From NCBI GenBank assembly GCA_936432065.2, contig OW386290.2, forward strand, positions 143,355,677 through 143,419,676: a DNA stretch of 64,000 bases. Reading direction: 5' to 3'. Source of the DNA: Rutpela maculata (lineage: Eukaryota > Arthropoda > Insecta > Coleoptera > Cerambycidae). A program made the translations under genes and the position numbers. The notes beneath the pieces were generated by a model. It was not told where the DNA came from and ran no database searches. It saw only the letters and a program-made list of their open reading frames with translations. Positions within the stretch are counted from its first letter, which is position 1. The number at the start of each line of letters is the position of its first letter. Of this stretch, positions 1 through 12,135 are shown piece by piece.

Positions 1-26
1 TTGTAACAAGTACCAAAATAGTTATT

Positions 27-127
27 TTTGTAACACGTACCTAAAATCATGTTTTTTGGAACGAATCGTAGCTGTTTCCGAACGAGCCGATGATCCCAAA
101 AAACTGATTTTAGGTACGTGTTACAAA
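27..127. repeat. Short palindrome
   Basis: Two arms of about 33 bp (27-59 and 95-127) are reverse complements apart from a small indel. Both carry the core GTAACACGTACCTAAAATCA or its complement. The loop is about 35 bp. No target duplication was seen. It fits a foldback or MITE-like repeat, one of many palindromes in the window. Confidence 0.8.
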
Positions 128-448
128 CAACATATTTTTGTTAAAGGTCCCTAAAACATATTTAAATTTTTGATCAGAGCAAATATAACCAGATTGTTTA
201 ATGCAAACAAAAAAATTTTGACGCGTTCTTTTTATACGCTATAAAATGCATAATCCACAAATTATATCTGAATAAAATAAAATTACAAATTTAAAAAAAA
301 ACCCGACACAAAAATATGGACTAAATAACTAATATAAAAAAAATAAAATAACACAACTTTAAAAATTATGAAATAATTTTGATTCCATATACGAACTCTT
401 ATGATTTATTTAAATACAGCTTACATTTTCTTTATGTCCTTGAGATTT

Positions 449-553
449 GCTTTCTTATACGCATGAATATATCGGGAGCTGCTGTTTTGAATATAACTAT
501 TTAGTAGTTCGTCTTTACAGCAGCCCCCGACATATTCATGCGTATAAGAAAGC
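449..553. repeat. Short palindrome with 37-bp arms
   Basis: Arms 449-485 and 517-553 pair with two mismatches over 37 bp. They are separated by a 31-bp AT-rich loop. The inner arm ends are GC-richer (GCTGCTGT / ACAGCAGC). A transcript would form a strong hairpin. No open frame or target duplication is apparent. Confidence 0.85.
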
Positions 554-3500
554 ATAAACTAATCTACAGGACGAATGTTATTTTGATTGAAATCAATCAG
601 TTTGCAGTGAAGATTCTCGTTTTCACCCTTCTTGGGGGTGGTTTCAGCGTTTTTTGAGAGTAAGTACCGTTGAATAATCAAGAATAAAATGACGCTAGAG
701 ATTTCTGCTCAAAAAGGGCTCGAAATTGCAATCGATGGCAATCGTTACTACGATTCACCTCCAATGGGGTAGTTTTGGGAGGGTTGTTTTTAATAAAAAT
801 TCTCGCCGTTGATAATAACGATGTTAACGATTACACATTACGGAACTTTTGGTACCTACTAAATAGAGCTTTCTGAATATCCGGGTGGCCCATATCATAA
901 TATTTAAAACAAATAAGTCATTTTGAAAAATGTGATTTTAATGAATTTACAGCATCCTGTATGATGTATTATTGGACATACTGACGTTTTCGTATTTTTT
1001 ACATGAATTACATTGGAACAAAACATATTCGCAGCCATCTAGATTGACAACTAAAATTCAAATTATTTTTCGTGCAACACTGTATAAATTGTTCAAAATA
1101 GTATAAATGTATCCAAAATGTGATATTTATTTCAAAAATGTAAAAACATACAGGGTGGTCCATTTAGAAAAGACTATTGGGGCCATTTCCGGTGAAACCG
1201 GAAGTGATAAATATGGCGGATAGGTCTGAAAAAGTTGAAAATCTTACCTAATTTCACCATACAAAATTTCATCCCGATATCTTTAAAAACAAGGAAGTTA
1301 CAGGAGTGGCCCACTATTCGTTTACACCTGGTATAGAAGAATCAATTGAGAAGAAGAAAACAGTGTGCAGAATGTTAATGGGGGAGAAGAAAATCGAACC
1401 ATCGAGTAACATAATATTAGTTACTACCGAAACTACTACCACAGCATCAAAAGAAATTAACACGAGTTCGGGTATTTCGTTTGGGGATAATAGTGTTGAA
1501 GGTATTCAAAATTGTTCATTTAATTTTCATTTTGGGCCATAATCATTTAATTATTATTAATTTAACTTACAAACCTAATAATTAAGTCATATTAAATAAA
1601 GTTGTTTAATTGTTGTATGAACCATTGGCCATGGCAACTTTTTGGGATTGAGTCTGGAAAAGACTCATTTTACGGACTCAAATGAGTCCGTAAAATAGCT
1701 TTTAGGGACCAAACACAAAAAAATGTATTTTGGCATTAGCCATTAGATTTGTGTTTGAATAGTTTAAATGCTATTATTGTAATGTAATACCAAGCCCAAG
1801 ATTGTGTAGCGTGTCATTTATCTTATTTCGAAATACACATTTTACGTTTATTTTGCAAAATGATTTGAACATTTAACATATTGTTAAAGTAATAATTATT
1901 CCCGATGAGTATAATTACATTTTGGAACAACATTTCTACAGGATGAAAAATTTAATAATATATAAATGATGAATTTAGACAGAACAAAGTATAACACTGA
2001 TAAATTAAATTTTGAGGTACGCCAGACATTTTCAATTAAATATTGAAAGTTGTATGTTTTGCCACAGATTAGGTAGATACAAGTTTTGAAATTGAGTTAG
2101 GCGGAAATTGTAATTTTGAAATTGATCTAGTTAAATTTCGCGGTACCTATTGCTTGTAGTAATCTAATTACAGCAAAATTCATTTAAAGTGAACTTGAAA
2201 CCACACTCTAATCTAGAGATTGGATTAAATAATAATAAAATTCGTGCAACAACGAAACTAAATTTCTCGAGTTACATCCAGACTATGGTTTAAACTGGAG
2301 TGCAGATATATTGAACACAGCTGAAATTAGTTTTTCCTTTGTCTTTTTGACGTTAGAATTAATTCTGGAATTGATTTATTTAAATATGGAAATTGAAGAC
2401 AGTGGTAAAAAATATATTGTATCTAACTCATGCATAAAGTTTGTTTTTTAACTCATGCGATTGCCAAACTTCTCTATATTTTCCATATTTAAATAAAAAA
2501 AACTAAAACTAAAACTAGATGTTGAGACCGTAAGAAAAACAAACAGCTGTCATTGAGTCATCCGCCAATTAAACGTGTTTCTTTAAAGTGAATTTTGCCG
2601 TGTTTGTGCTATTTAAAAACTTAATGTTGGTTTATTTAACATCTACAATTATTCTTAACACTGTTATAATCAACAATTTTGTTCGTCAGAATTGACTCAT
2701 GATATAGAGATTCGGAATACTGCTGCCATCGAATTAAATCCTTATATTTTGAGAAAAGAATACTTTAATACAAATATTGATATATTTCCAAATGTTACAC
2801 TATTGCAAATTACTTGGTTTTTGAGAGAAGTGCGTAGATATAAGGATGAATTCAAGGCATTCGAAATTCTTGAAAATGTTTATGGTTAGGTGAAAGAAGT
2901 ACTCTTCAGGAAATTTGCAAAGGTAAGAATTAGTTATCAACCATTTTTTTTCATATATGCTTGCCTAATTAAATGTTGCTTTATAAATAATTGCTAACGT
3001 ACAAATTCATTTTTCAGGTTATGAACACTTAGCATCATGAACAAAAGCCATTGGCTCCTTGGACTATTGTAGATTCATATGTTTCCTTAGTACTTACTGT
3101 GGTTGAGTTAGTTGCTAGTCTAGACACAACGTGTTCACCACTCAGCGACAGGAAATCTTCCCTTTTAGTTTTTTAACAATAAACATAGCCATGTTTGAGC
3201 GATTAACGACTGACGAACTATTTGAAGTATATAATAAGACGTATACAATTACTTCCAGCCTTTATCCCTCGTCTATTATCTATCTATACAATCCATTGTA
3301 TTTTTTTGTCATATATTGTTGTATAATGTCTAACATGTATTTTATTATTTTATGTAGGTCAATTGTTAATTATGCCGTGTATTCTATTAAATATGCCTTT
3401 CTTATTGTTTCATTTTTCACTCCTGACTACTATATTGTTAGCAGCAAATTGAAATAGTCAATTATGTCGAACTTGTGCAGAGGCACATGCATTTAATTGA

Positions 3501-3669
3501 AAGTAAAACAAAGTATCTTCACTAAATAAATTATTTATTATCCAAGGTCCATTAGTACTCCTGGAAAGAATCGGCAAGAAATGTACAAGAGATATAAAGA
3601 AAGGATTATATTGTAACAAAAAATAAATGATTATAACATAACATATACTTTATATTAATATCTATATAA
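554..3669. other. No recognised gene; scattered repeat ends
   Basis: AT-rich sequence with no recognised domain in six frames. At 1151-1165 there is CAGGGTGGTCC followed by wording typical of insect Tc1/mariner-type ends, so 1145-1305 is probably a transposon end. Just downstream is a frame at 1306-1542 (+, GTG start) encoding 78 residues ending in a Cys/Phe-rich tail, with an AATAAA near 1595. I do not recognise it and cannot separate it from chance. Frames at 2692-2889 and 3131-3457 are also unrecognised. Confidence 0.4.
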
Positions 3670-3690
3670 GCAATAAGTAACATTTATAAT
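3670..3690 (+). repeat. Left target-site duplication of LINE 3691-6080
   Basis: The 21-bp word starting GCAATAAGTA and ending CATTTATAAT recurs at 6081-6101 with one mismatch (A versus T at position 11). The second copy directly follows an (AATC)n LINE tail, which is where target-primed reverse transcription would place it. Confidence 0.75.
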
Positions 3691-4379
3691 GGTCCCTCTA
3701 GAGACGTTACGGTGAATAGACGCCTATTATTTAACGTTCCTTTAAATTGGAAGAAAAACCGGTAATAAGCTGGCCCAAATAGGTCAAAAGTACATTCGTT
3801 GTGAAGTGAAAAATTGTGCATGCGGTGGTAGTGTCCGAATAGCAACAATTAATTAATACGAGTGATTAAATCTTTCAGTGCAGCGTAAAAAAGTGAAAAT
3901 AGTCGACAAATATCGAGTAGGTACCCGACCCGAAGGAAGGAAAGGCCATAAATCAATCAAGATAAGTCCACTTTACCCTTAAAATATTTGTCTTAAGTAC
4001 CTGTAGACAACTTAAAGAATTTCATAAACAGACCTGAAATGCAATAAATTAGAAATAAGTTAATAAACAATTCTCTTCCAGCAAATACTACCAGGGGCGT
4101 ACCATTAGAGTAACAGTACACCACGCCAAATTAAATCAATCCAAAAATAATAAAAACTTGGATAAAATTGTTGCCCATTATTAGCTTGGTTTCAGTGCCA
4201 TTAAAATTTAAAAAATCTCATACATGCTAAAAGAACATACTGACTGTCTACACTTCACATCTGGTATGGCTCTGGTAAGGTTAAGGAATTTTATTAAAAA
4301 CGTTTAGGTCCGTAAGAACACGCAAAAATTAAGCAAGAAATAATAACTAATGTATCCACTACAAAACGTAACAACGAAG

Positions 4380-5890
4380 ACACATCAGCTACTGGTACAA
4401 AAATCGAGCACTAAGCCATCAGTTAGAAGGAGAAAACATAACAACCCCGGCACACGCCAACACTATGAAAAGACCAGTAGAGGAGTTGCATAACCGTAAC
4501 CAGACGAGAGAGCTCCATCGAAATAAGAACGGAAAATATAAACGAAAACATAGCCACGGCAATCATACAAAATGATCAAGATCATTGATCATTGATCAAT
4601 CAGACAAGACAGCAGAAGAAACGAAAAAAGAAAAAAATGGGGAAACCGGGTTACACGTGGAAAACAACTAAGATGATCATGAACAAACTGAGAAGCGACC
4701 AAACATACTGGAAAAGAAAGCGAGTGGGAAAAATGAACTCCACAAAGAAATCGCAGCGATATATCCTACCAGAACCAGAAACCGAGGCATCAAAAATCTC
4801 AGAAGGAGAAGAAGAAAATTTGTAGAAACAGAAACACAAAAAGAGGAGCATAAACATTAAATAACGAACACAATGCGACAACACATTGGACTTGTCATCT
4901 TGCGGTCGAGGCGACCAGACCTGCTTTATAATGCTCTGTCACCAATGGATACCCATAAAAGTTTATAAAAGTTAAATAGTGACAACGTGTAAAAAATATA
5001 GTAAAAAAAAGTGGATGTGTTTGTAAAATAATACATATCTCGGAACATTTTCAGTAATTGATAAGAAATATTAGATAGTGTTTAATTAGGTATACAAACC
5101 AAAACTTTACAGAGTGCTTCCCATCTAAAGCAGTAAATAATGGTATATATAATGCAGTGAAATCGTACCAGGAGGCAAAGAGGAGAAAGAAATCAGTAAT
5201 AACCGAAGAGAGGACTGTCTATATGGAGCACTAAGCCATCAATTAGAAAAAGAAAACCGGCACACACTAACGTTATGAAAAATCAAGAAAAATGTCTATT
5301 ATACTATTAGGGGACTTCAATACACATATACTCCACACATGGCCTAACGAAAATGGAAACGCGCTGAAAAACCTAGCACACATGTTTGACTTGACAATAA
5401 GAAATACATGGAGCAAAAGTCAAACCTGCATTGACACCTGGAGTAATGGAAGCTCAATCACACAAATAGACCATACCCTGGTAAGCAGAGAGATAAGGGC
5501 AAGGATCAAGAAGGTTAAAGCAAAAAGGACAGCAGAAGAAAGCGCTAACACTGAACAGCAGCAAACTAAAAATAGGGAGACCATGTTACACGTGGAAAAC
5601 AACAATCGAGAGGGAAAAAAAACTAGGAAAGAAAAGCGAGGAAAAAACATGCGTCATGTGGCTCTCGCTGCTGACAACAAGCATGACTCAAATCCAACCC
5701 AGCATCAGAAACCGAGGAATCAGAAGACTCAGCAAAAGAAGATTTGAAGAAGCAGAAACACAAAAAGAGGAGCATAAACACTCCATATCAAGACACAGCA
5801 CATATTTCACACGAAGATTCAGAAGAGGCAGATGCCCAGAACCAAAAACACAAAAAAGAGAGCTTAAACGCTCCCTCACGACACAATGCG
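4380..5890 (+). repeat. Internal duplications within the LINE
   Basis: Phrases recur in the same order. CACTAAGCCATCA occurs near 4410 and 5230. GGCACAC..AAC..TATGAAAA occurs near 4450 and 5255. TTACACGTGGAAAACAAC occurs near 4651 and 5585. AAACACAAAAAGAGGAGCAT occurs near 4833 and 5756, with a weaker copy near 5846. Conceptual products are Lys/Glu-rich. This suggests two partial tandem duplications of an ORF region, now diverged. Confidence 0.6.
5292..5530 (+). pseudogene. LINE APE-type endonuclease fragment
   Basis: The plus-strand frame opens with an ATG and reads ILLGDFNTH near residue 5, an NENG..L..LAHMFDLTI..T block near residues 19-40, and IDHTLVSREIR near residues 58-70. These match the C-terminal half of the apurinic-like endonuclease of non-LTR retrotransposons: GDFN and IDH are active-site blocks, and the text between them is typical of insect LINEs. 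The N-terminal half of the domain is absent, and after about residue 80 the frame becomes low-complexity Lys/Glu sequence. The enzyme would nick target DNA to prime reverse transcription; this fragment is not functional. Clade assignment is uncertain. Confidence 0.65.
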
Positions 5891-6080
5891 GTAACGCATC
5901 TCATAAATACCTACACCTCCCATCCCATGTTCCTTTACCATGCGCCATGTGGCTCTCGCTGCTGGCAACAAGCATGACCTTAGTCCAATCCAGCGTGGAC
6001 GTAGCAGGCCCAGCTGTATAACTCTGGGAGTGGCAGCAATGCCTACCGCACGCTGGTAAATCAACCAATCAATCAATCAA

Positions 6081-6101
6081 GCAATAAGTATCATTTATAA
6101 T
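6081..6101 (+). repeat. Right target-site duplication of LINE 3691-6080
   Basis: It matches 3670-3690 at 20 of 21 positions and abuts the AATC tail. Confidence 0.75.
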
Positions 6102-7379
6102 ATTATATGTATTATAAATGTTACAATTCAATACTTTCATAGCCCATTCACTGATTTTATACCACTTTCAAAGTTTTAATTTCATAATTTTTCAATGTTC
6201 AACAATCCAACATAGAGTTCTTAAATACCACACAAAACTTCTTAAAACGGCACTTTGTCAGATCATTTGTTGACAGCGGTACTTTGGAATTTCCTTTCTT
6301 AATTTATGTACTTCATCAAATATCTTTGTGGAGTCTGCCAATTTTCCTTTTGGAGTGTACCTCACCTAAAACAATTTCTGTCCTTAGTACAGCTCATCCT
6401 TCGCAACTAAAATTTATGGCATGACATGGCAAAGGCACGATCATTATAGGACTTTAGTAAAATAATTAACAGGTGTCACTACTAGAAATACAAGACAAGT
6501 TTCTTTTATTGATCCAACCCAGCATAGACTGGCTCGGCGGTATGTTTTCCGAGAGTGGCAGCAATGCCTACCGCATGCTAGACAATCAATCAATCAAGGT
6601 TGCTCAAACCTGAGGGTCTAGGCAAGAATGGCTTTGTGTATTTAATATATGCAACCCACAAGAAGTCTGTCAACAATCGTGTGTTGACAATAATAGGTAC
6701 GTTTTTGTAAAAATGTTTCCAAAATAATTTTCTTGTAAAATAAATTAACTCAAGTATTGGTAACAAATAATACATCATTTAAAAGATAATAAAGAAGTTG
6801 TGGTACATGTTGGGTAAAGTATTACCTTTCCTCAATTTAGGTACAATTTTATTACCAGGCATTGATCTATTAGCAGACCATTTTGCAGTTTATGGTTTCT
6901 TTAACCAACTACTTTCACGGCGACTACATTTTACTCGTTCGTTTCATAGAACGTTATAAAATTTAATAGGCATACCATTTATCTATTTTCAGGCGGCGTT
7001 TAATGGCAATTGAGTATAAAAATACTTTTTATTGTTGTCGTGAATTTAATAGGTTTTACATTCGAGATAGCCAAAAGTATTTATTTACCTTTTACTTGTG
7101 GTTTCCTGGGATATTTAGTAACGAAATTACGAAATAAAAACAATATTAAATTCAGATGATTCTTTCTATGACTACAGTGGATATTCTTTATTCATTCTGA
7201 CACAAATGATAATTGTTGAGAGTAGGTTTTTGCAAATCAACTACACTCAAACCATCATAAGATGGACGTATTTCCACATACATTAAAAAGAGTAAAAATT
7301 ATTCCCTTGTTAATTTTTACATTATGTAGATGATTGTTACAAATAAATTAACTCTCGGTTTTAAAGACAAATAAACATA
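6102..7379. other. No gene seen; one LINE 3'-end scrap
   Basis: AT-rich sequence without recognised frames, apart from the fragment at 6511-6597. The far end of the minus-strand LINE at 7420-9116 may extend some way into it, but the translation is too degraded to follow. Confidence 0.4.
6511..6597 (+). mobile_element. 3'-end fragment of the same LINE family
   Basis: It shares ATCCAACCCAGCAT and GAGTGGCAGCAATGCCTACC with the end of the 3691-6080 element (near 5692 and 6030) and also ends in AATC units. About 90 bp remain, as expected for a severely 5'-truncated insertion. No convincing target duplication was seen. Confidence 0.55.
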
Positions 7380-7419
7380 GTTCAAAAATGAAAATTGACG
7401 AAAGTGTCAATATATTATA

Positions 7420-9116
7420 GTCCTTAAATGCATTTTTACGGGTCTCTCTTGTGAATAAGTCTACCATACATCTTATCACACGCTTCTGGGCTAAAAATAC
7501 ATTATTTGATAAGGTGGAAACCCCCCCCCAAAAAAAACACCATATCTTAACCGAGAATCAACCTCAGCAAAATATAAATTCCTTAGTTGAGCCATGTTTA
7601 GAACATTTTTTACATTTTTGAACTGATAAACTGCTGAATGTAATTTGGTTATCAGTAATTCACAATGGCTTTTCCAGTTTAAGCAACTATCAATATTTAT
7701 TATACCCAAAAACTTTACATTGGACCTCCTTGTTGATATTGACGTACTATCAAGTTGAATATTTAGATAATCACATTTCTTTTGTCTATTGTGAAACACT
7801 AATGCCTGTGTTTTCTGAACATTAAAATAAAGATAATTTTCACTAAACCAATTACTAAGGTTTTCCAATAAAATATCACATTTAATTTCTAAAATATCAA
7901 CATTTTTACCTAATAGTATAATAAATGTGTCATCTGCGTAAAAAGTAAAATTTGCTAAAGTACTCAAACCATCCAGGTCATTAATATATGATAAGAATAA
8001 TATGGGACCTAATACCGACCCTTGTGGCATGCCCATATTAATTTCTACAGATGCTGAGTTAACAGAATCAATTGTATTGCGCGTAGTATTGGTAACTGAC
8101 ACATACTCTTTGCGACACAACAAATAACTTTCAATCTAGTCTAAGGCTAGGCCCCTTACCCCATACTTAAAAAGTTTGGAGATAAGTCTTTTATGACTGA
8201 CGCAGTCAAATGCCCTGCTTAAATCGCAAAAGATACCATTCACCTGCTTCGACATACGTTATCTTTTCATAAAATCAATGCCTTGCACTATGAGTTGATT
8301 TATTATTTAAGAATCTGTGCTGGTTATGTGAAAATGTATTATTTTTATTAAAAAAAAAAATCAGCAATCGGTTTAAAAAGCAATATTCAATAATTTTTGA
8401 ATACCCTGAAGGTATGGTAACTGGTCCGTAATTTTGTAACTCTTGTATATTGTTTTTTTTTATGAACAGGAATAAGTTTCCCAATTTTTAAAATTCCTTG
8501 AAATGCTCCAGCAGAAAATGCTAAGTTTACAATATAAACTAAAGATTTTATTATTTTCATCGTTACTATGAAGGTATATCAACATGTCCTGATGAGTGTT
8601 TATTTTGTTAGTTTATTTCTTATGATATTACACATTTCTAGTTCTAAAAATATTGTGCTTTGCTGATAATTTACATTATTACTAAAGCAAACATTTCCAC
8701 TGTCCTTATGTGTGGTATTTTGCTAATAATATCAAGTGGAGCGTTTTTGAAGAAAATGTTAAATGCGTTAGCAACATCAATTTGATCATCGACTATTTCA
8801 CTTTTTTTTTTAATAATGTTCTTGTTTTGTTTTAATTTACTAGACAATTCAGAAACAATATATTTCACGCCAATTTTGTGGGGTTGTCAGAGTTATCAAT
8901 TTTATTTTGATATCTTTTTCTTGTATTTTTAACTAAAGTATTGTGTTTTTTCTTTCCTTTATTGTAAAAAGAAGTTAATTCGGGGTATACATTTCTTAAA
9001 ACGTACAAGTCCAATTTGAGGCTCGAAATCTGAACTTTGTTATCAATCCATTTTTTATTCTTGCTTTTATTCACATAACACTTACGTTTAGGAAAATGTT
9101 TATTGAAATAAAACAC
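7420..9116 (-). pseudogene. Non-LTR retrotransposon reverse transcriptase, degenerate
   Basis: Read on the minus strand from 9116 down, several broken frames line up in the order expected for a LINE ORF2. A linker with Lys-rich text lies at 9116-8671. An RT block with NYGPVTIPSGYSKIIE and QHRFL..KST lies at 8484-8275. A frameshifted AFD-like motif A lies near 8230. The best-preserved part, 8123-7491, has GMPQGSVLGPILFLSYIND (motif B region), FYADDTF (motif C, catalytic Asp pair retained) and NVKFLGI (thumb). At least three frameshifts and several stops separate the parts, and the frame runs into a C run near 7521-7530. The style is jockey/CR1-like and no RNase H was seen. It would copy LINE RNA at the target site, but this copy is dead. 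Confidence 0.75.
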
Positions 9117-9194
9117 AAATATATTTAGAAAATAATCAAACCGGCTTACATCCCTGTATAGGATTAATATATTATTTTCAGTCTTATAATATTT

Positions 9195-9665
9195 TTACTA
9201 ACAGGCAATTTGGGTTCAAGAAGAGTAAAAATACGTCAATGGTAGTGCTGGAACTAGGAAATTTTATTAGTGAGGGCTTTGAAAACAGAACTTCCACGTT
9301 GGCACTTTTTCTAGTACAATCAACGTTTAAAAGAATAAACTTTCTAAAATATTGTAGTTAGGTCTGTTGGCTATTAGAAAATAAATAGATCGTAATTCAG
9401 GTATTCATGTTTATCAATTTTGAGACGATATTGTGATCCTCGTATGCTACATGTATGCAACAAATTTGTAATTATAACCATGATATATTTATTTCAAAAA
9501 AGTGAACGACTACACAAATTGTATAAATCAGATACTGATAATATCTCAAATATGATCGAAAAGCAAGGGTCATTTACACCATTATTTACTCAATTAATTT
9601 TAATGATCCAATTTATGACATCCACGCAATTTTCCATGTGTATGATTCGGTTTTATATTAGATTT
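9195..9665 (+). pseudogene. Second, plus-strand LINE RT fragment
   Basis: It starts within 80 bp of the opposite-strand LINE. The plus strand reads QFGFKKSKNTSMVVLELGN and then GFENRTSTLALFL at 9205-9315, which is the RT region before motif A. After a gap, 9560-9655 reads KQGSF..PLF, frameshifts, and continues as IN.NDPIYDIHA.F..YDSVL, the decayed motif B-C region (YADD is now YDSV). Only the spacing and these blocks support the call. The stretch is frameshifted and has stops. It belongs to a different copy, and probably a different family, from 7420-9116. Confidence 0.55.
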
Positions 9666-10087
9666 TCAGGGTTACTAAACTGAGCCTCAAAAAACTGTCG
9701 CGCATATTTTCAACTTCTGCCAGTCAAATATAAATAAATTAACTGAATAAATTTACAATTTTAGTAATATTTGTAACTTACTTTTAAGGATAGGATATTG
9801 CAGAGATAGAGAGAGAGAAATATTTATAATAAATCGAAAATAAACGCATGTTTCCCACTCACTCTGCAAAATCTTATTATTAAAATTAGCTTCTTAAAAT
9901 ATACCCAGCACTATTGAAATTAAATTAAATGGAAATGTACTGGATGTAACAAAATGAATGTCCGATACTTTAAGGATTGGTAGTACACATCCAAATGACA
10001 AAAATACTCGGATTGGTAGTACACTCGCCAAAAATTCGTACGGAGTTATGGACTAATTTGCTATGCTTATTACATATATACGGATTT
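9666..10087. other. No gene seen
   Basis: AT-rich, apart from a short direct repeat GGATTGGTAGTACAC at about 9974 and 10012. Confidence 0.4.
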
Positions 10088-11150
10088 CTACGGCTGTCGC
10101 CGCCTCTCCGTCCCCAATTTCCAAATTCTTCTGTCATAACAGGTATCCTCTTCTAGATCTCTTGTCCTCATAGCTTCATCTATGTCGTCTCTCCAGCTTC
10201 TTCTAGACCATCTTCTTTTCCTTCTCTCGGGTGGCACCCACTCTAAGATTTTCTGGGCCATCTATTTTCAGGCATCTTTTTGTATGACCAAACCAAATCA
10301 GTTGTTTCCGTTCAACTTCGTCTGCAATATCTTTTCCATATTCATATTCCCTCTAATGATCTCGTTTCGTATTCTTTCAAGTCTCGATGTTCAGCAGCTC
10401 CGTCTTAAATAATCCATCTCCGTAGCCAAAAGTTTTCTCCTATTGGATTTACTTAGGTCCCAAATTTTCGCCCCATATATAGTGACGCTTTCGACAATAG
10501 TCTTGTAAATGCGCTTTTTCGTTTCTTTTTTAATATCTTTTTCCCACAGAAATGGGTTCAGGGCTCCGATAGCTTTCCTTCCTTTACATATTCTTTCCTG
10601 AATCTCGTCGTTACTTGTTCCCTGTTTGTTTAAGACGACCCCTAGGTATTTGCATTTTTTCACGCCTTTAATGTCCCCATTTTCCAAAGGTAGGTCACTA
10701 CATTCTTCACTGCCTACTATCAGGTATTCACACTTATTTAGATTTATTGTAAGACCAGCGCGTTCGTATTCTTCATTGAGCTTCCCAATCATGTAGCTCA
10801 GATCTTGCTCATCTTCCGCGATCACAACTTGCCATCTGCCCAAAAAATAGCTGTATAGTGTCTCGTCTCCTACTTGCAGGCCCATGTTTTGACATTTACG
10901 GACTCATCCTCTCAAGACTTGGTCTAAGTATATCTTAAACAAAGTTGGAGATAAACAACAGCCTTGTCTTAGCCCTTTCGTTGTTCTAAATGATTCCGTG
11001 AGTGTATTGCCGATTTTTACTCTAGCAGTGTTGTCTTCATAGTATCGCTGAGTGGCTTGGATTAATGACGATCTTATGTTGAGTTTTTGCATTTCTACCC
11101 ACAGTTGTGATACGGGAACATTGTCATACGCGTATGCTATGTTTATCAAG
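10088..11150 (-). pseudogene. RTE-like LINE reverse transcriptase, 5'-truncated
   Basis: The minus strand from 11149 reads AYAYDNVPVSQLW (motif A, Asp present), then TTKGLRQGCCLSPTLFKIYL (motif B). After a frameshift and stop near 10900 it continues through AEDEQDLSYMIGKLNEEYE, LNLNKCEYL-type text, CKYLGVVLNKQG (thumb) and TIYGAKIW. Further frameshifts separate the C-terminal text, which includes WVPPERRKRRWSRRSWRDD and ends RRIWKLGTERRRQP with a stop at 10088-10090. GLRQGC and the Arg-rich tail are typical of RTE-type LINEs in insects. Motif C is damaged: the YADD region reads as WADG or as GRW, depending on frame. The 5' end stops abruptly near 11150. Confidence 0.78.
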
Positions 11151-11159
11151 ATAAAATAA

Positions 11160-12060
11160 ATGAAATTGAATTTATATATATTCTCTTACTGTAATAATTG
11201 TTCAAATACGTTTCCATTTTGTTAGCTACAGAGCGTCTTACCACGCGATACTTTAAAGCTCCAGAAATCCATAAAGTTTGGAACATATTTCGTCTTAACT
11301 TATTATCGATATATATCCAATCCTCCCCAAATTGAGCATTTAAATGATTTCGTGTTTCATTTGACGTATGACCTGGGACCCCATCGTGCTGGTAAATTAT
11401 TCTATGAAATTTTTGGCATATTGTCTACAAGGGGCTCTATTTCTTGTCGTAGAATGCTAATAAAATTTTCGGTATTCAAATTACCGTGAAACAAATGAGG
11501 ACCTATTATTTGATACTCAATAAAACCACACCACACACCAAATCCAAATCGTCCTTGATGATTAACTACAGTGGGTACGTGCGGATTTTCATGAGTCCAA
11601 TGGTGGTTATTATGCCGACTAAAAATTCCGGCACTGCTTATATGGGCCTCGTCTGTCCATACAATTGTTCCTTCAAATCGTGGCACTTCATTGCACTGAC
11701 GCAAAAACCACTGGCAAAAATCGAGACGCCTTTGAAAGTCGTTTGGGTATAGATGGTGACTAATCCTAATTTTGTAAGGTTTCAATTTATTTTTTTTTAA
11801 GCAACGTAACGCAGCTGTTTTTGGTATTTCTAAATGTTCCTGTATTTCGCGAGACGATATATTAGGATTTTCTCTTACAGTTTCTAAAACAATATTTTCT
11901 ACAGCCTCTCTACCTGCTTTATTATATATTTTTGCTCGAGGTTTTATAAATGATCCAAACTCTTTTAAATTTTGTTGTAGCCTTTTGAATATTTTTATGT
12001 CTGGCTGTTTCTTTTCTGGATATCTAAAAATATTGTTTATTCGGCACTTTCGGTACAAAG
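11160..12060 (-). pseudogene. Tc1/mariner-superfamily transposase relic
   Basis: The minus-strand frame 12058-11402 keeps 218 residues. Residues 45-95 are a helix-turn-helix of the IS630/mariner type (NISSREIQEHLEIPKTAALR). Residues 130-190 are the start of the DDE domain, with IVWTDEAHISSAG (first Asp), NNHHWTHENPH, and VWCGFIEYQIIGPHLFHGNL. A frameshift near 11400 leads into IIYQHDGVPGHTSNETRNHL, the second Asp block. The WPPRSPD-type block with the third acidic residue is missing and is replaced by unrelated text. Such enzymes cut and paste DNA at TA sites. This copy cannot be active. Immediate neighbours are an RTE LINE and a hAT, both also on minus. Confidence 0.8.
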
Positions 12061-12135
12061 TTTTGCTGTCTATAACTCATAATAAAGCTCGGAAGCTAAA
12101 TTTGAGTTTTCTCCGCATTCTATAAAACACTTAAT

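Larger units (their letters stand above)
3691..6080 (+). mobile_element. Rearranged non-LTR retrotransposon with (AATC)n tail
   Basis: The element runs on the plus strand between 21-bp direct repeats and ends in a tetranucleotide tail of AATC units at about 6059-6080. An endonuclease fragment lies at 5292-5530. No RT domain is present, so this copy is internally deleted or rearranged. Parts of the body are duplicated (4380-4870 resembles 5220-5790, and a third partial copy runs to about 5890). A separate copy of the same 3' end lies at 6511-6597. It is a dead copy that an intact relative would have mobilised in trans, or it was rearranged after insertion. Confidence 0.65.

Noticed and set aside
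1306..1542. 78-residue plus frame with a downstream AATAAA
   Set aside because: Starts with GTG inside a transposon-end-like sequence and has no recognised domain; kept only as a remark.
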